A stretch of 64,000 bases of DNA from Pyrrhosoma nymphula (GCA_963573305.1 OY754337.1:50233164-50297163), one strand, 5' to 3'; shown: positions 1 through 13,038, numbered from the stretch's first letter. Notes: generated by a model not told the origin, from the letters alone. Made by a program: numbers and translations.

Positions 1-54
1 TATGATGACATGGAACCTCCTGACTGGATACTAACTCAAAATTTTTGGCCCTGA
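1..54 (+). other. Possible last-exon fragment of a gene entering from the left
   Basis: From base 1 the first frame reads YDDMEPPDWILTQNFWP and then a TGA stop at 52-54. The peptide is not low complexity, and the long AT-rich, transposon-poor stretch after it would suit a 3' UTR. No family is recognised and 17 codons is too little to prove coding. The call depends on the sequence left of the window. Confidence 0.2.
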
Positions 55-3000
55 CAAAAATGTTCTTGACCATGGAAAATGCTTGGAATGGAAGAGCAGT
101 TGTGTTTACTGTTGGAATTATTTTATTTGTGGGATGTTGTTTTCTGGGTTATAAATTCATTGCTGTGCTTCAGTCCATTCATGGTCTTCTTATCTTTAGT
201 TATTTGGAGAGTGCAGAAATTATTGGCTTGGTCAAGTCAGTGTTTAAAATTGGGAGGTGATAATGTTGCATGTTATCAGCTCTGTTGTTGTAGATAGTGG
301 CAATTGCTTTTAATACCATGAAGAACATTTGAGTTTGTTTCATACTTCCAAATTAATTGGCCTAATGTCTGCCCTTAATCATTAGTGATGTTGCCATTGA
401 ATGACGTTTTGAATGTTGACTGAATTTAGGTAATTAAATCATCCCAGCAAATGGTGTATATAGGCTTAATATGGCCTGATTAAAAAATTGCAGTGGGCAA
501 GCATATCTACCACTTGATGAAGGACCATTAATTGAATTACATCATGAGAAAAAGACCTTGTAAATATAAGTAAATACATTTCTAATTGACTCACAGGTAC
601 CAGTCATGCTGAATTTGATCAGTAACAGTTCCATATCCTGTGAAATTTTGTGTAAATATGATACCCTTGTAACTATTGATTTCTTACCTAAATAATGTCT
701 CTGGCACAGCTTAAGCTGTGTTTTATACGAGAGTTGCTTATTGTATAATAATATTGAGTTACATTTATCTGGTCCAACATTGCCATTCATAACATTCTGA
801 GACGTCTATGCTCATGCTTTTAAATATATTTTATTACTTTTAAGTCTAGGCTCCTTTAGATGGCCTGTGAAAGATATCATGTTTCCTTTCACCAGTGCCT
901 CTTATTGCTTTTATAACGAAAATTTATTGTTTTAAACAGGAATTATATTAATTAGTTTTCAGTCAGTTAAAAAAATCATCTTGTTTTATGAGAGGGTTGA
1001 TAAGTTACAGGAATAAAAAATGTCCTTGAAACTTACTTAGTCAAACAAGGAGTGAATAATCGTAAAGGCTTATGAAACATTTGTGATATTTGTGATAAAA
1101 ATGTTGGGAAAATTATTATGTTTGCATTGGTAGATTGTGAGAAGATGAGTATTTGAAGGTTGTAAGAAAGTGATTTTAGTGTGTGAAATCAGGGTTATTA
1201 TTTTCTGTTAATTTTCCACTGTTGGTTTAAAATGGGAGTGGCTGCAAGGTCTGCTGGTAACAAAGAATGTTAGATTTGTACCTTATCTCTTGCTTTTAGA
1301 TTCTGGAGTAGACAATTTGCTAAATAATAAAATCTCTCAGCAATTCAGTTTACATTAATTTTACTCTATAAAGTATACTTGCTGAGTTATTTACTGTAGA
1401 TTGATAGGGGTTGCTGAAGAATCTAAAGAGGCTAGAAGTACATATCCTCATCAAATAAGGCTTTCAGCAGTTGCAAAGCCAATGAAAATGCTGGGTCATT
1501 AAGATATTATGATAATTATATCATCAGTGCTTGTTTGCTTTTGAAAACTCGCCACCAATTTACAAATAATAGCTTTTTTATTGAAAGAAAGATAGAATAC
1601 CATATATTTATACATAAAAAGCTTACGATAGTAACTTTCTAAATATCTGTAATGAAACATGACTCCCTAAACTAAAGCGTATGTATGGTAGACTATGTTG
1701 TAGTTCATTCTGAATGTCTTCTTACCCAAAATTTAAACGTAACATTTTTTCATTCTCCTTTTGGATTGTGCACTAACTCCTCGTCAAAGATCAGGTTATT
1801 ACCCTCTCCATGCGTTAGCTTTATTATAATGCCTTACCTAAAGTCAGCACACCAATCAAATGAGTTTATGAGAAATGTTCCCTTGAAAAAATCTTTGGTT
1901 CGCGTATTGTGGTGCATAAGTCAATGATTGGAGTTTTCATAGCATTTTAAAAATCCCTTTGCTCAAGAAGTTGACTAATCACACAGGTACTTCTAATGCT
2001 AAAAATAATTATAAAGGGAAGTTGTCAGAATTCAATCAAGTCAATCATAAGAAAAAATAGAAGGTAATGCTTTGCCATGGCGTGCAATCGCATGTGCAGT
2101 GATGAGAATCATTCAGGTATCTCCGAGTAAGCGAGCTTATTGTGCATATTTAATGTTTTTCTCAGTTGAATTTAGTACTTCCCATAAAACATATTCTTTT
2201 CTGGAACTTATATGTTTCATGATTTGAATTTATGATTTCGCAGAAAATTATTTCAAGCATGTGGCCTCGGATTAAGGCTGACATAAGCACCAAGTTGACT
2301 TATATATCATAATACTTAGGAATCAGTCATTTGGAACCCCTTGAGTATTGTTTTCTCTTAGCATTGAAAAAAATATATTTTAACCAGCATATTAAATGCC
2401 ATTTTGATCCAATGCAATTAGTTTTGTTTTCCCAAAAGGTCTGAAAAGGGCAACCCCCCCCATGTGTTTCAAATAGAAAATATTCACATTGACCGTAAGC
2501 AATGAAATTTATAAGTGCTTCCCTCAAAAGTGTTTGTTGTACTAATTCAGGTGTCTAAAACAATCAACTGTATTGACCGTAACACAAAGAGAATAAGTGA
2601 TAACTGTGATTGTATTTTGTCTATTAATGCTACTAATACAATTATGGAAAGAAAGACTGATAATATTTTAAAGGGATGTGTCAGAAGCAGGAATTTGTAA
2701 AGAGCTTTGTTTTTAAAAGAGAAATTGGTGAAGAAATTAATTTGGTTTAGTGGAACATTGTATCTGTTTTCAGCACAATGTAGTCAGTTAACTGAACCTT
2801 GGCCTTTTTCTTAGCAAGGATTGTTGAAAAATTTTAAAGCATATGCCAACTGGATCATAAACAAATGGGAAGAATTAAGTAGTATGGTATTTCTTGGAAT
2901 AAATTTCGTGACATCTGTGATTTACTGAAAATGTTGTTGTTATTACTTTTTGTAAAATCCACATTAGTTAATGTGTGCTTAAGGTGCTTGTTCCATTTTA

Positions 3001-4906
3001 TGCCAGTAATATTAGGACACCATCATTAATTTTTTATTGAATTATATTATTTAATCTTTTGTAGACTTGGATTACATGTTGTGGAGAAAGAGAACTTATG
3101 GTTTGAATGTACGCTGATTTTTAAAGTTGAAAGTTTTTGAGATCGAAGTTATTTTGGGAATACTCTATTAATTACATTTTATTTATCCATTACCACTGAA
3201 ATTCCATGTCATTTTCTTTACTGACAGTCTTATTTATTCCCTAAGCTGAGCTAATCAAGCCTGGTATCAATAATTTGCTTGAGGGGGTATGTTGTTAATA
3301 TTTTTAGTGGTGTACCTTGTTAACAGTGAATACCAAAATGCCTGTATTTATCCATGTGTGTTTGTCATACTTGGGAAGGTAAAAGTAATGTAGGTGAATT
3401 GAGTGTATGTATTATGAAAAAAATAGCAAATGAGCATAATTATTTTGCTCTTCTCGTACATCAAAATCGATTTATTTTTCCAGTCATGACAGCTCCACCC
3501 AGGATGTTCAGCAACCATTTTAGCATGATTCTTGACCGTCTAAATTCAGTACATTAAATTTATCAACTTAAGAACTATTTTTGATATGGAGTTCGTGTTT
3601 CAAATTGAAAAATTGGCTGGCCAAATTTTTTTTAATTTTTATGGTGCGTTTCCCCTTGATGGAATCGGACTTGATTTCACGCAATGAGTTCCCAAGTATG
3701 GTGTGAATGTTGGGAGTGCTTGTTTGTATATCGTGTGATAGTTTGTGTGCTTGTGAGTGGGTGCATATACTGTCGCATAGTCACGTGACTATGAACGTAA
3801 CAGTATTTGCTCTGGTGATGTTGTTTCACAGAAGCTTTCATAACTTACATACACATTTTCACTAGAACCACCTATTTCAATTTTTTTCACTCAAAAGTAA
3901 TTTAGTTTCCAAATTCATTCCTGTGTTTGGTATTGTTTGTGTGCCTGTTAGAAATTTTGTGTGAGAGTTCAAGAATTTTTTTTGTTTCTTTGGGAAAAAA
4001 ATTCTACCACACTGTTCTGGTATCTTCAAATGAAATTGTCTTGCATGTGTGAACATGCAAATACATACATTTATATATATGCCTATAATATATATTAAGT
4101 ATTTATTGTACAGTGTCAATGTGGGTTCCATGCTTCCTTTTGTTTGTGCATAGTTAAACATAATGCTCCTATGTTCATAAACATTTTTATTGCTAATTAT
4201 GGTGTATGCTTTTTCTTATTCCTTAATCCTTTCTAAGACTTCATTTAGTTTTAACATCTGTTTATAATTATGCATAATTTGAGAATTTCTGGTAATCTAG
4301 TCATCCTGCTGATTCTCCTTTGCTTGTTCAGAATTAACATTTTAATAAATGTATTAACCATGTGAAATCTTTATTATTTTGTTTTTAAACATCATTGTTA
4401 GTCACAGCATAACATTCTAGGGCTGGCCCAATGCATGTCTGCAGGTGTCCTTGCTGCAAAGAAAAACTAATATAATATAATAATTTATTCTCCAAGGACC
4501 ATGCTTAAATGTAAGTAGGTACATATAGGATGCATCAAAGGGTATACATTGAAACATAAATCGCACACAACAAGTGTGTACCTACATAAAAAATGGTTAA
4601 TACAAAAGAATAAGATGGACCATTTCATACTTTATGATTTTCGGTTAGATATTCATTAAGTGAAAAGTAACATTTAGTTAATAAAAATTGTTTTAAATTC
4701 CTTTTGAATATATGCAAGGTTTTTGAGGTTAAAATACATTTGGGTAACCAATTGTAAACCTTTGTGCCCATTGCAGTTACAGGAGGTTCTTGATCTGTGG
4801 TAGTTTACATAGATGTTATTATTGTTCCTTCTACCATATGAATGAATGTCACTATTAACTTGAAAAAGATGAAGGTTGTTTTTTATAAGAACAGAAATTA
4901 CATATG
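55..4906. other. AT-rich stretch without a recognisable gene
   Basis: Stops are frequent in all six frames and the longest open stretches are under 100 codons without recognisable motifs. No inverted-repeat ends or RT/transposase motifs are seen. It could be 3' UTR, intron or intergenic DNA. The only local structure is short A/T runs. Confidence 0.5.
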
Positions 4907-5205
4907 TCTCTATATAAGACAGAATGTCCTGACTGACTCACTCATGAACACACAGCCCAAACTACTGGTGATAAAAACGTAAAATTTTCAGGGTATATCC
5001 CCATCGTGGTGTATAGGCGCACTAAGAAAGGATTTTTGAAATAAACAATTTTTGGGGTTTTTTTTACCCCATTAATATGAACTTTTACTCCCATAAGAAA
5101 ATCATTGACTTCTGTGTATGTTTTTTATTTGCTTTTTTAAATTACTTGCACTCAAGATATTGGAAATGGAAATTTACATCATCGAATGCATAAAAGAATG
5201 CAGTA

Positions 5206-6816
5206 CAGTAAGTCCTCGACTTACGCGGATCCGAGTTACACGGATTCGTAGTTACGCGGATGTTCAGTTAGGTCGGTGACATGCTTGCATTTTCTCCGCG
5301 TTTCTGTTGCCGCGACAGATACACCAGCTGACGACCCGCGAATCATTGTCGGACAATCACGGCGCGATAAGCAGTGACTCGTCCGCCAGTCCTCGGTATT
5401 GGAAGCGTACATCTGCTATTTGTCGTATCGCGCCATAAACACGACATGTAGCTCTTTCAAATCTGTCGCTTGTCGCAGGCCTGGCCGGCTCTATAAGAAT
5501 CTATGTGTTTGACCTTTTATTAGCTGTCGCGGCGACAGAAACGGGAAGAAAACGTAAGCCTGTCACTGGCCTTAAGGCCGAATCACACTAGCGTTCGTCG
5601 GAGCGGTTAACTCTTCAACCAATTGGAATATAGCGGGAGCGGGTGCGGGTGTGAAAATAGCCGACTGTCTATTTTTCCGACCGAGAATCGCAACTGCAGC
5701 CAATCACGGACTCAGATTTAACCACGTGACCACGTCGTCTGCTGCCGTTGCACACGTTTTTGTTTTATCGAAAATCGCCTCCTGGCTCGCTTCTATAGTT
5801 CATGAGTTTATCAGAATATGGGGCTGAAAAAGGACAAAGGTTTGATTTATCTTGAAAAAGTATTTTTGATGGTTGAATAAATTGTGATCACAGCCTTGTT
5901 CCTTTCACCTAGCGACCCAGTGATGCACCCATATCCTGCTGTCGGGTATGCTGTCATAATATTCTGCAATCATTACGAGCAAAGCGGCCAACTTCAGCCT
6001 TCTCCTTCGTTGATTCCTTCGATTAAGCCATAACCTCTCAATTATCTATTTCAAGTGACAACTACCTTTCATAAACGGACTCGAAATGCCTTCTATCAGA
6101 ACGTTCTCCGAGAGGAGTACAAGGCAGTACACGGGAGCGTCACCGACAACCGCGTCGCGCAATGTGATTGGACGAACCGACACCCGCTCCCGCTAACCGC
6201 TCCGATGAACGCTAGGGTGATTCGGCCTTTACACGGCATGAACTTCTTTTTTCAGTGTAATTTGACCTTCCCGCGTAAGTCAACGCGTAGTTAATTATCT
6301 ACTCCATAGATGACGCCTGTTCTACATCACAGCAGAAAAAGAACGCGTTCATACAGCAAACAGACGAATTTGTATTTCCGTTGTTGATCATTGGGATCGT
6401 TATTTATCAAGTATGAGAAAGTTGTCTGATAAAATCAATTTAATCGTTTCAGCCAAATACGTAGGTATTTATTAAGAACTATTCCAATTATGAACAGGCA
6501 TTCCAATGAGTATGATAATTTTACAAATTTTCAATTTCTTTATGTTTTGTGTAACTATACTTATTTTAGACTTAAATTTCCAGTGAAATAAAGATTGGAT
6601 GTGTTTCTCTCGGAATTGTCGTATTATGATAACTGAACGGGCTCTCGAAAGATGGCGTTTTCTGCAACCGTCGCCGATTCCAGCCAATCGCAGTGAAAGC
6701 GGCACGGCTAATGGTTCAAAAATGGATAGGGAAGTTGTTGTGTTTCGACTTCCGCGGATTTCAACTTCCGCGGAAATTTTTGGGACGAATTAACCGCGTA
6801 AGTCGAGGACTTACTG
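5206..6816. mobile_element. TA-flanked inverted-repeat DNA transposon, non-autonomous (pogo/Tigger-like ends)
   Basis: The two ends are inverted copies of CAGTAAGTCCTCGACTTACG, extending to about 23 bp, and each is flanked by TA (5204-5205 and 6817-6818). A TA target site with CAGT ends is the pattern of the Tc1/mariner-pogo-Tigger group. The element is 1611 bp. It contains no DDE transposase reading frame, so it is non-autonomous. It sits inside a Helitron-like repeat and hosts a second inverted-repeat element at 5575-6228. The superfamily is inferred from the ends only. Confidence 0.85.
5575..6228. mobile_element. Nested MITE with TTA target duplication (PIF/Harbinger-like)
   Basis: The left end begins AGGCCGAATCACACTAGCG. 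The reverse complement of the right end begins AGGCCGAATCACCCTAGCG, and similarity continues through CGGAGCGGTTA for over 30 bp. TTA lies directly outside both ends (5572-5574 and 6229-6231). A 3-bp TWA duplication is characteristic of PIF/Harbinger. The element is 654 bp with no recognisable transposase, so it is a MITE. GC content is higher than the surroundings. It lies wholly inside the 5206-6816 element and therefore inserted later. Confidence 0.85.
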
Positions 6817-7064
6817 TATTTAATTCTTTCATTCGATTTTCTTATACGCTTCGGTTTTGTCTCATTATTGCTTTTTTAGCTCTAAATTCATCAATTTTTC
6901 TTCCTTTTCAACAATAGAAATTTCCTTGGCAACCAGGAGTGAATATCCATTTAATAGTGATTTCATACAAATACAAATATTTATTCACCTTAAAAAATGG
7001 TACATTCCATATTAGGTGTGGTCACTTAATACATCCATGCATACAACATACATATAGAAATAAC

Positions 7065-10000
7065 TAGAGATGGGTCGGTTCCGGTACCCGGTTCTCGGTA
7101 CTGCCGGTTCTCGGTACTGCCGGTTCTTGGCCCTTAGAACCGGTATCGGGAACCGATCGCATAAAGTCGGTACTTAGGAACCGGCACGGAGAAGAGGTGA
7201 GGATTTGAATTTTGCGCCCAAACCCGAAATGCACTTCGTCGTCTTCAAGGTCACGGCCAGAGTCTTGCACGAGATTCTTTCATTTGTCATTCATAATTTC
7301 AAATACCGCATTGTAATAGGGCATTATCGACAATTCTTTAAAACTCTTTTATATGTTCAATCTACTTTCCGTTGTTGCAATCTTTGCAATATAACGATGT
7401 CATCAGATGGCAATGAAGGCCGCCACACACCTGAGCAGCCGCGGTACGCGGCCAAGCAACAATGTAGCTTGAATGTAACGTTCGGTGCGTCCACATGCAC
7501 GCGCGGCCGCGGCCTTTGTAGCGGTTGGCGGCCGAACGCGACCTGTCGAGTTTGGCCGCGGCGGCTGACGCTTACTAATTGTAAGTTTCAACTTTCTCAT
7601 GGGTTGCTTTGTCAAAACTGGTCTATGAAAACACGAAACGGTCGATATATTCATGGTATTACTAATACCATGTAGTAGTACCATGGATATATTTTTTATT
7701 AACGTTGGCTAGAGTTTGTCTTTGCTTCTGCACTCATTGCGTGTTTTTTTTGTAATCATCAGACGACAATTACTATGAAAACTTTAAATATATTTCGACC
7801 CATTGTAGCTCTAAAAATTGGCGGTCCTTATAATTACTCCGATAGTAATTCATAATAGTAATTATTTGATTTGCCGTGACCGGCAGTGAAAAAAAAAGTT
7901 TGTCGCTCTCGCCAACATTGTAACATTTCCGTGGCCGCTTACGGTGCCCGCGCGGCGGGCGTATCCACCGCGCGGGCTAAGCCGCCACCGCAGCCGCTCA
8001 GTTTATCTGTGGCGTCGCTGTACCGGCGTGTTGAGCAGTGTTAGTGTTGAGGTTATAAGAACTGTGACAGTGAGGCATGCGAATAAGTTGTCAATTAAAG
8101 TCGCAGAATACAGAATATATTTTGAACTGACTCACAAGTTACAACAAATCAACGGATGATGTCGTCAGAAGTTTGGGGGAGTTTCACCATTGATCCTGAT
8201 GATACTATCTATGCAGTATGTAAACTGTGCTCCAAGCGTATTTCGCGCGGCCCTTCAAAATCAACATCGAACCTTCGAAAACATCTCACAACACACAGAA
8301 GCAGAGGAAAGAATCATACCGTGTCAAATAACGGAGAAACGTCTGCAAATCTCAAACCACCTGCGCCTACAAACCTTGGATCGGTGAAGTAATCAATCAA
8401 AAAATATTTATTCCGCGGACCACTAAGTGGCCCAGGTGATATGTCGACCATCGAACCTGGACATTCTTCAAATTGTTCACAGGTAGATGGTGGTACAGAA
8501 GGAGGAATTGCTGATGATTCAGATTGGAACGGCATGGACGGTGATACCAGAACCAGTGATAATTGTGATTCATCTATCGCTAACAACATAGTCGAAAACG
8601 GAAATGATTCCTCTGAATCTATTCATACAGCCTTTTACCCGAAAGTTATAAAGTTTGATAACAAGGGGAAACAGCAAACACTCCCGGAAGTTGTCAAAAG
8701 AGTCAAGAAGTTTAAGAGTGGTGATTATCGAGCAAAACGAATCACTCAGTTGATACTCAAAATGATTTGCATTGATGTGCAGCCCTTTTCAGTGGTCGAC
8801 GATAAGGGATTCAGAAGGCTAATTGCCCATTTGGAGCCTAGGTACACAATGCCATCCAGAAAAACATTAGCCAATAATTATCTGAGAGAGATGTATGAAT
8901 CAGTGGTGAAGGTGGTGAAGGAAGAAGTAGCTGATGCCAGATAGGTTGGAATAACAACAGACCTGTGGACATCGGTAGTCAACTGTGATTATATGTCAGT
9001 ATCGGCCCATTTCTTCAGCGGATTGCTTCAATTGAAGCATAGGTGCTTGGAAGTAGCCCCATTTCCAGAGATAAGCCATAAAGGAGAATCCTTGCGAGAT
9101 TTCCTGGCTGAGGTGCTGAAAAAAATGGGGCCTGCAAGGTAAGATTGTTGGAGTTGTTCGAGACAATGGGCGTGATATAACTTCAGCTCTTGAAAAATCG
9201 AACCTTATAGCTGTTCCATGTATGGCTCACACACTACAGCTTATTATCAAGGATGGGCTACTCGAAAATCCAAAGTTAAACAATGTCATTACTAAAAGCA
9301 AGAAGCTTGTTGGTAGTTTTAAACATTCAGCAAAAAATACAAAGAGACTGAAACAAGTCCAGGATAATTTGAGTCTCCCTCAGCACCGCCTAATTCAAGA
9401 CGAACCGACAAGGTGGAACAGCACCCTACACATGCTTCAACGGCTGGAGGAGCAGAAAAATGCCATGATACTGCTAAGCGGGGATGATTCTGTGAGACTG
9501 TCAGCTGTGCTCATCAATGATGACTGGAAGGTCTTGAGCTGCCCTGTGGAGTTCCTAGACATTTTCAACAAGACAACACTTCAACTGAGCAAGAACGGCT
9601 CCATTATTTCAGAGGTAAGGCAGAAAACGTTTGCCATAAACTGCTTTAAAAAATTTAATCATTAATGTAAACTGTTCAACTTCATTTGTGATTGTCTTTA
9701 ATATTAAGTCATAGCATGAGCTTATAGTATCTATATAATTATATGTCATTATAGGTCATTTTAAATTTTGTCATTTCAAATAAGCTGTAGTGATTTATTG
9801 GGCTATAGGCCTATACTTAATTCACTGAAATAAGGGATGAGGAAGACCTTACACAACATAAAACATATTGCTAAGATAGTTTTGCATTAATTTTTAATAA
9901 TCAAATTTTGTTGGTTTGGTAAAAATCCTAATTGTTTATTTCATTCTTTTTTGAGATCATTCCCCTGGTTCACACCATGAAACATCACCTTGAGACAAAG

Positions 10001-10928
10001 TCTCTACAGGGATGTGGTCTGCTGGGATTGAGGAACGACCTACTGGCTGCTTTAAAACGGCGTTATGCTACCATTGAAAACAATTTGACTGCTGCTTGTG
10101 CAACACTTCTTGATCCACGTTTCAAGCAAAAACCATTCCACAGTCCTGAGTGCCTTGCTGTAGCTCGACAGTTGTTGGTTAAGGAGATGGTTCAGTTGTG
10201 CTTACAAGACTGTCAAACTGAGGATGTGAGTGAGGAAGTGAATGAAGGTATGACCTATGACAACAATGTTGAGAGCCTGTGGGACCTTTACCAGGATAGT
10301 ATTTCAGAGGAGAACGTTCCTGTATCTCAGAACGTTTTAGGAATGAGCTGTGAGGAAGAGTTGAACAAATATCTTGGTGAGGAAACAATAAATCCTAGGC
10401 ATTCAGAAGATGTAGGCCACTACTGGTCTATGAGCCCCTTCAAACGGCTTAAGTAGTTGGCTACAAAATATCTGTGTATTCCATCTACTACTGTTTTCAG
10501 TGAACGCCTGTTCAGTACTGCAGGCAATATTTCTGACAAAAAAAGGAATAGATTAGACCCAGATAGGGTAAAAATGTTGATTTTTTTAAAACAAAACCTG
10601 GAGAAAGCACCAGTGGCTGCCTGATGTAATGTTGGTCTTTAAATATTGGTCGATAATGCATTATTTAAGAAAATGTTAGTTTGACTTTTTATACTTTGCA
10701 AATAAAATTATGGAGACGATCTTAAGTTTTTTTACAGAGCTTTCCTGCTTATTTACATCTTTAGTGAAATTATTTTCATTCAGTTCTTGTGGTTGTTCAT
10801 TTAAATTTGCCATTCATTCAGAAAATAAGAGTTCATTGTTGGAACCGAATATCGAGAACCGGGAACCGATGGTGGAGAACCGGACCAGTATCGAGAACCG
10901 GAAAAATTTAAGAACCGACTCATCCTTA
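7065..10928 (+). mobile_element. Complete hAT DNA transposon with both ends and 8-bp target duplication
   Basis: The direct repeat GAAATAAC flanks the element at 7057-7064 and 10929-10936; 8 bp is the hAT signature. The ends are imperfect inverted repeats: left TAGAGATGGGTCGGTTC and right (reverse complement) TAAGGATGAGTCGGTTC. Both subterminal zones are rich in short CCGGTTCTCGGTAC-type motifs in opposite orientation, which in hAT elements often serve as transposase sites. Length is 3864 bp. A GC-rich region at 7400-8030 precedes the coding part and may hold its promoter. The transposase is broken (separate entry), so this copy can move only with help from another. Confidence 0.94.
8156..10624 (+). 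pseudogene. hAT-family transposase with BED zinc finger, disabled
   Basis: The N-terminus (8156-8350) is a BED finger: VWGSFTID, then CKLCSKRIS and LRKHLTTH, giving C-x2-C and H-x-H type ligands. It continues through a TAA (8390-8392) into SSES and VIKFDNKG sequence, then a TAG (8942-8944). Beyond the TAG is GITTDLWTS, which holds the first catalytic Asp of hAT enzymes. A run of seven A at 9119-9125 shifts the frame. The next part reads VVRDNGRDI (second Asp region), VPCMAHTLQL and DEPTRWNST. A GAG|GTAAGG donor near 9613 and TTTTTTGAG near 9955 bound a likely intron. The C-terminal dimerisation segment (STTVFSERLFSTAG) follows a third stop at 10454-10456. Three stops and one frameshift rule out function here. 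It resembles ZBED-type transposases. Confidence 0.9.
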
Positions 10929-10936
10929 GAAATAAC

Positions 10937-11149
10937 ATTCATAATATACATACATATTTCAGTCTTAGATTTCACTGAGATTACAATTATGCACCTATTC
11001 AATTGAACTTTAACAACCAATCTCTTAGCCTCTTCCTAAATTGAATAGGACCTTCTGCTCTAATGTGGGTTGGTAACATGTTGTACATTCTGACATTTAC
11101 CTTATGAAAGGATTTATGTATAATTTAATGACAATCTACAATAATCAAC
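10937..11149. other. Short gap between the hAT element and a LINE fragment
   Basis: AT-rich sequence with no frames or repeats recognised. Part of it may be the decayed 3' UTR of the minus-strand LINE that starts at about 11150. Confidence 0.3.
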
Positions 11150-11800
11150 ATTCAAATTATCTCTATGCCTCGTATTATAATTGTGTATAATAGATCTGGA
11201 GGCAAAAATCTACAAATTGTCCTTCACATAGAGAAGTTCTCTAAATACATATAAGCTATACACCGTCATAATTCCAAGTTGGGAAAAAAGAGGCTTACAG
11301 TGCTCAAGTGGACAGGTACCAGCAATTATTCTGATTGCTCTTTTTGGTAGCAATAAAATATGCTTAACGGAATTTGCATGCCCCCAAAGTTCAACCCCAT
11401 AGTTTATATGGCTATGAAAAGAAGCAAAGTAGAGTGTCCTGAGACTTCGAGTAGAAATCATTGATTTTAGCTCTCTTAGCATGTATATTGCCTTGCTTAA
11501 CTTGTTACAGATCCAACTGATATGCTTATCTCATTTTAATTTAGAATCAATCTGAAGTCCTAATAATTTAACAACATCAGTATTATTTATATTGAGACTG
11601 CACGTTATTTTTTGAGTTTTGTTAATATTTAGCACAAGACCATTACTGTTGAACCAATTCAGAGCCTGCCTTTGAATAGTCTCACATTGCACCACTACAT
11701 CGCTTAAGTTATTGCACTTTTGTACCAGGGTTGTGTCATCAGCATAGAGTACACATTGTGATGCCATATTAAAAGGTAAATCATTATAATGAATGGTCAT
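11150..11800 (-). pseudogene. 5'-truncated non-LTR retrotransposon RT fragment (CR1/Jockey group)
   Basis: Read on the minus strand, 11800-11531 gives QCVLYADDTTLV, the catalytic YADD box of non-LTR reverse transcriptases, and then NWFNSNGLVLNINKTQ and KLLGLQID, the thumb region. After a stop at about 11533 the same frame continues with LYFASFHSHINYGVELWG and KRAIRIIAG (11482-11210), typical of the C-terminus after the RT. The endonuclease and most of the RT are absent, as expected for 5' truncation during target-primed reverse transcription. Not functional. Confidence 0.85.
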
Positions 11801-11809
11801 TCATGCCTC

Positions 11810-12290
11810 CAGTATTTCAAGGCCAGGTTAAGTGACTAAGTTGATAGTGTTTACCCCAACCTCACTATTTGCATTTAATGGCATTTACATAGTATCAGCA
11901 TTTAGCACGTCACATTAATTCTCATAGTCACATACAACGGCTTTCATGTTTTCTCTCACTCACTGAAATTTAACGGGCACCCTCATCTTGCCCTTATTAG
12001 CATTATTTATGGCTGCGGTATGTAATCACATTACTAAGTAGTATATTTGGTATTTTTCTGCATCTGGAATTATTATTGAATATGCATACCGTCAAAAATA
12101 TTCTGAGAATTTGAACTTAAAATCATGATACGTAAGAACATTTATATTTCCACAAAAAAACGAACGAAAAGGCATTTTGGTGTCGTCATGGATCATCTGC
12201 CAGTGAGTGTCCACTGATTTACTTTCCTATCCTTCCTCAGCCTCAACGCCTTGTTGCTAGCTTATACTTTTATATTTATTTCCTTTCTTT
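11810..12290. other. AT-rich gap, nothing recognised
   Basis: No open frame of note and no repeat ends between the LINE fragment and the SINE. Confidence 0.4.
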
Positions 12291-12299
12291 ATATATATG

Positions 12300-12490
12300 T
12301 ATATTTTATTATTTAATTCCCACCGAAAACAGCACTTATGTTGGCCTTTACATCCGGGTGGTAACAGTCAACAGTGGACAAGCACATACAACCATGTCCT
12401 GGGAAGTGAAAAATCCTCCCCAGGCGGGATTCGAACCCGCGACCTTTGGGTTAGCAGGTGAGGACGTTACCCCGCCGCCACCGAGGTCGA
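12300..12490 (-). mobile_element. tRNA-derived SINE
   Basis: On the minus strand from about 12489, GGTGGCGGCGGGGTAACG gives an A-box-like D arm. A perfect T arm follows: GCGGG, loop TTCGAAT, CCCGC (12439-12423). The anticodon arm is degenerate, with an oversized loop, so this is not a working tRNA. Past the tRNA part lies an unrelated body (TTTCACTTCCCAGGACATGG) ending in GTGGGAATTAAATAATAAAA, an A-rich 3' tail. A tRNA head, unrelated body and A-rich tail define a SINE transcribed by RNA polymerase III from the internal A and B boxes. Confidence 0.8.
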
Positions 12491-12614
12491 AAAAAAAAAT
12501 ATATAATGTCTTGGTAGAAAATTGCTCTCGGCGACGTTTCACATGCATAAATAAAACAGTGATACACTAAACAAACACAGAAACACGCAAAAAAGACACT
12601 CACTAAAGAAAACA

Positions 12615-12650
12615 TGGACGTTTCGGCGGTCAAGCCGTCATCATCGGCGG
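12615..12650 (-). other. CGATGATGA...GAAACGTC hairpin motif (hammerhead-core-like)
   Basis: On the minus strand, GATGATGA is followed by CGG-CTTGA-CCG and then CCGAAACGTCC. This has the same order (xTGATGA, small stem-loop, GAAAC) as the motifs at 13.1, 35.2 and 43.2 kb, but with an extra base before GAAA. It is a weak member of the set. Confidence 0.3.
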
Positions 12651-13038
12651 TAGAAGAATGAAGAGTCTGCTCTGTTCCCTTGGGTAGGAAAGGGCAGAGA
12701 GGAAGGAGGGGGGGGTAAGTGCGAATGGGCAGTGGTGGGGAGAGAGAGGTGGCTATTGGGCTATTTATTTCAATGGGCTAGGTTTATCCCGGGCTTTTCG
12801 AATGCCCTTGTTACCCAAATATGGGCGTATTCACGGATTTTCACATCAAAATTACCGGCGGATTCAGGAAAGGCTTCTATGATTTCTAGGGAGAAACAAT
12901 CATCAAAATTTTGAGAGTGGGAGGCTGTATGTTTGGGGATGGGATCAAGAAAAGGTGGAATTTTGGTGGCATGGCACACACATATATATATATATATATA
13001 ATCTTTGGAAGTTTTCGCCAATTGGCCACAAATATATA

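Larger units (their letters stand above)
4907..6960 (+). mobile_element. Helitron-like repeat, split by a nested insertion
   Basis: The left end (about 4907-4909) starts with TC followed by a TATA-rich stretch, as Helitron 5' ends do. The segment 4955-5040 (CCCAAACTACTGGTGAT, then GTATAGGCGCACTAAGAA) matches 38083-38160. The segment 6855-6950 (AAATTCATCAATTTTTCTTC and GGCAACCAGG) matches 38560-38640. These two blocks belong to one element that is interrupted by the 5206-6816 insertion. No CTAG 3' end is evident, so the right limit is approximate. No coding potential is seen in this copy. Membership of the Helitron family rests on the 38.1-39.4 kb relative, which retains helicase sequence. Confidence 0.55.
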
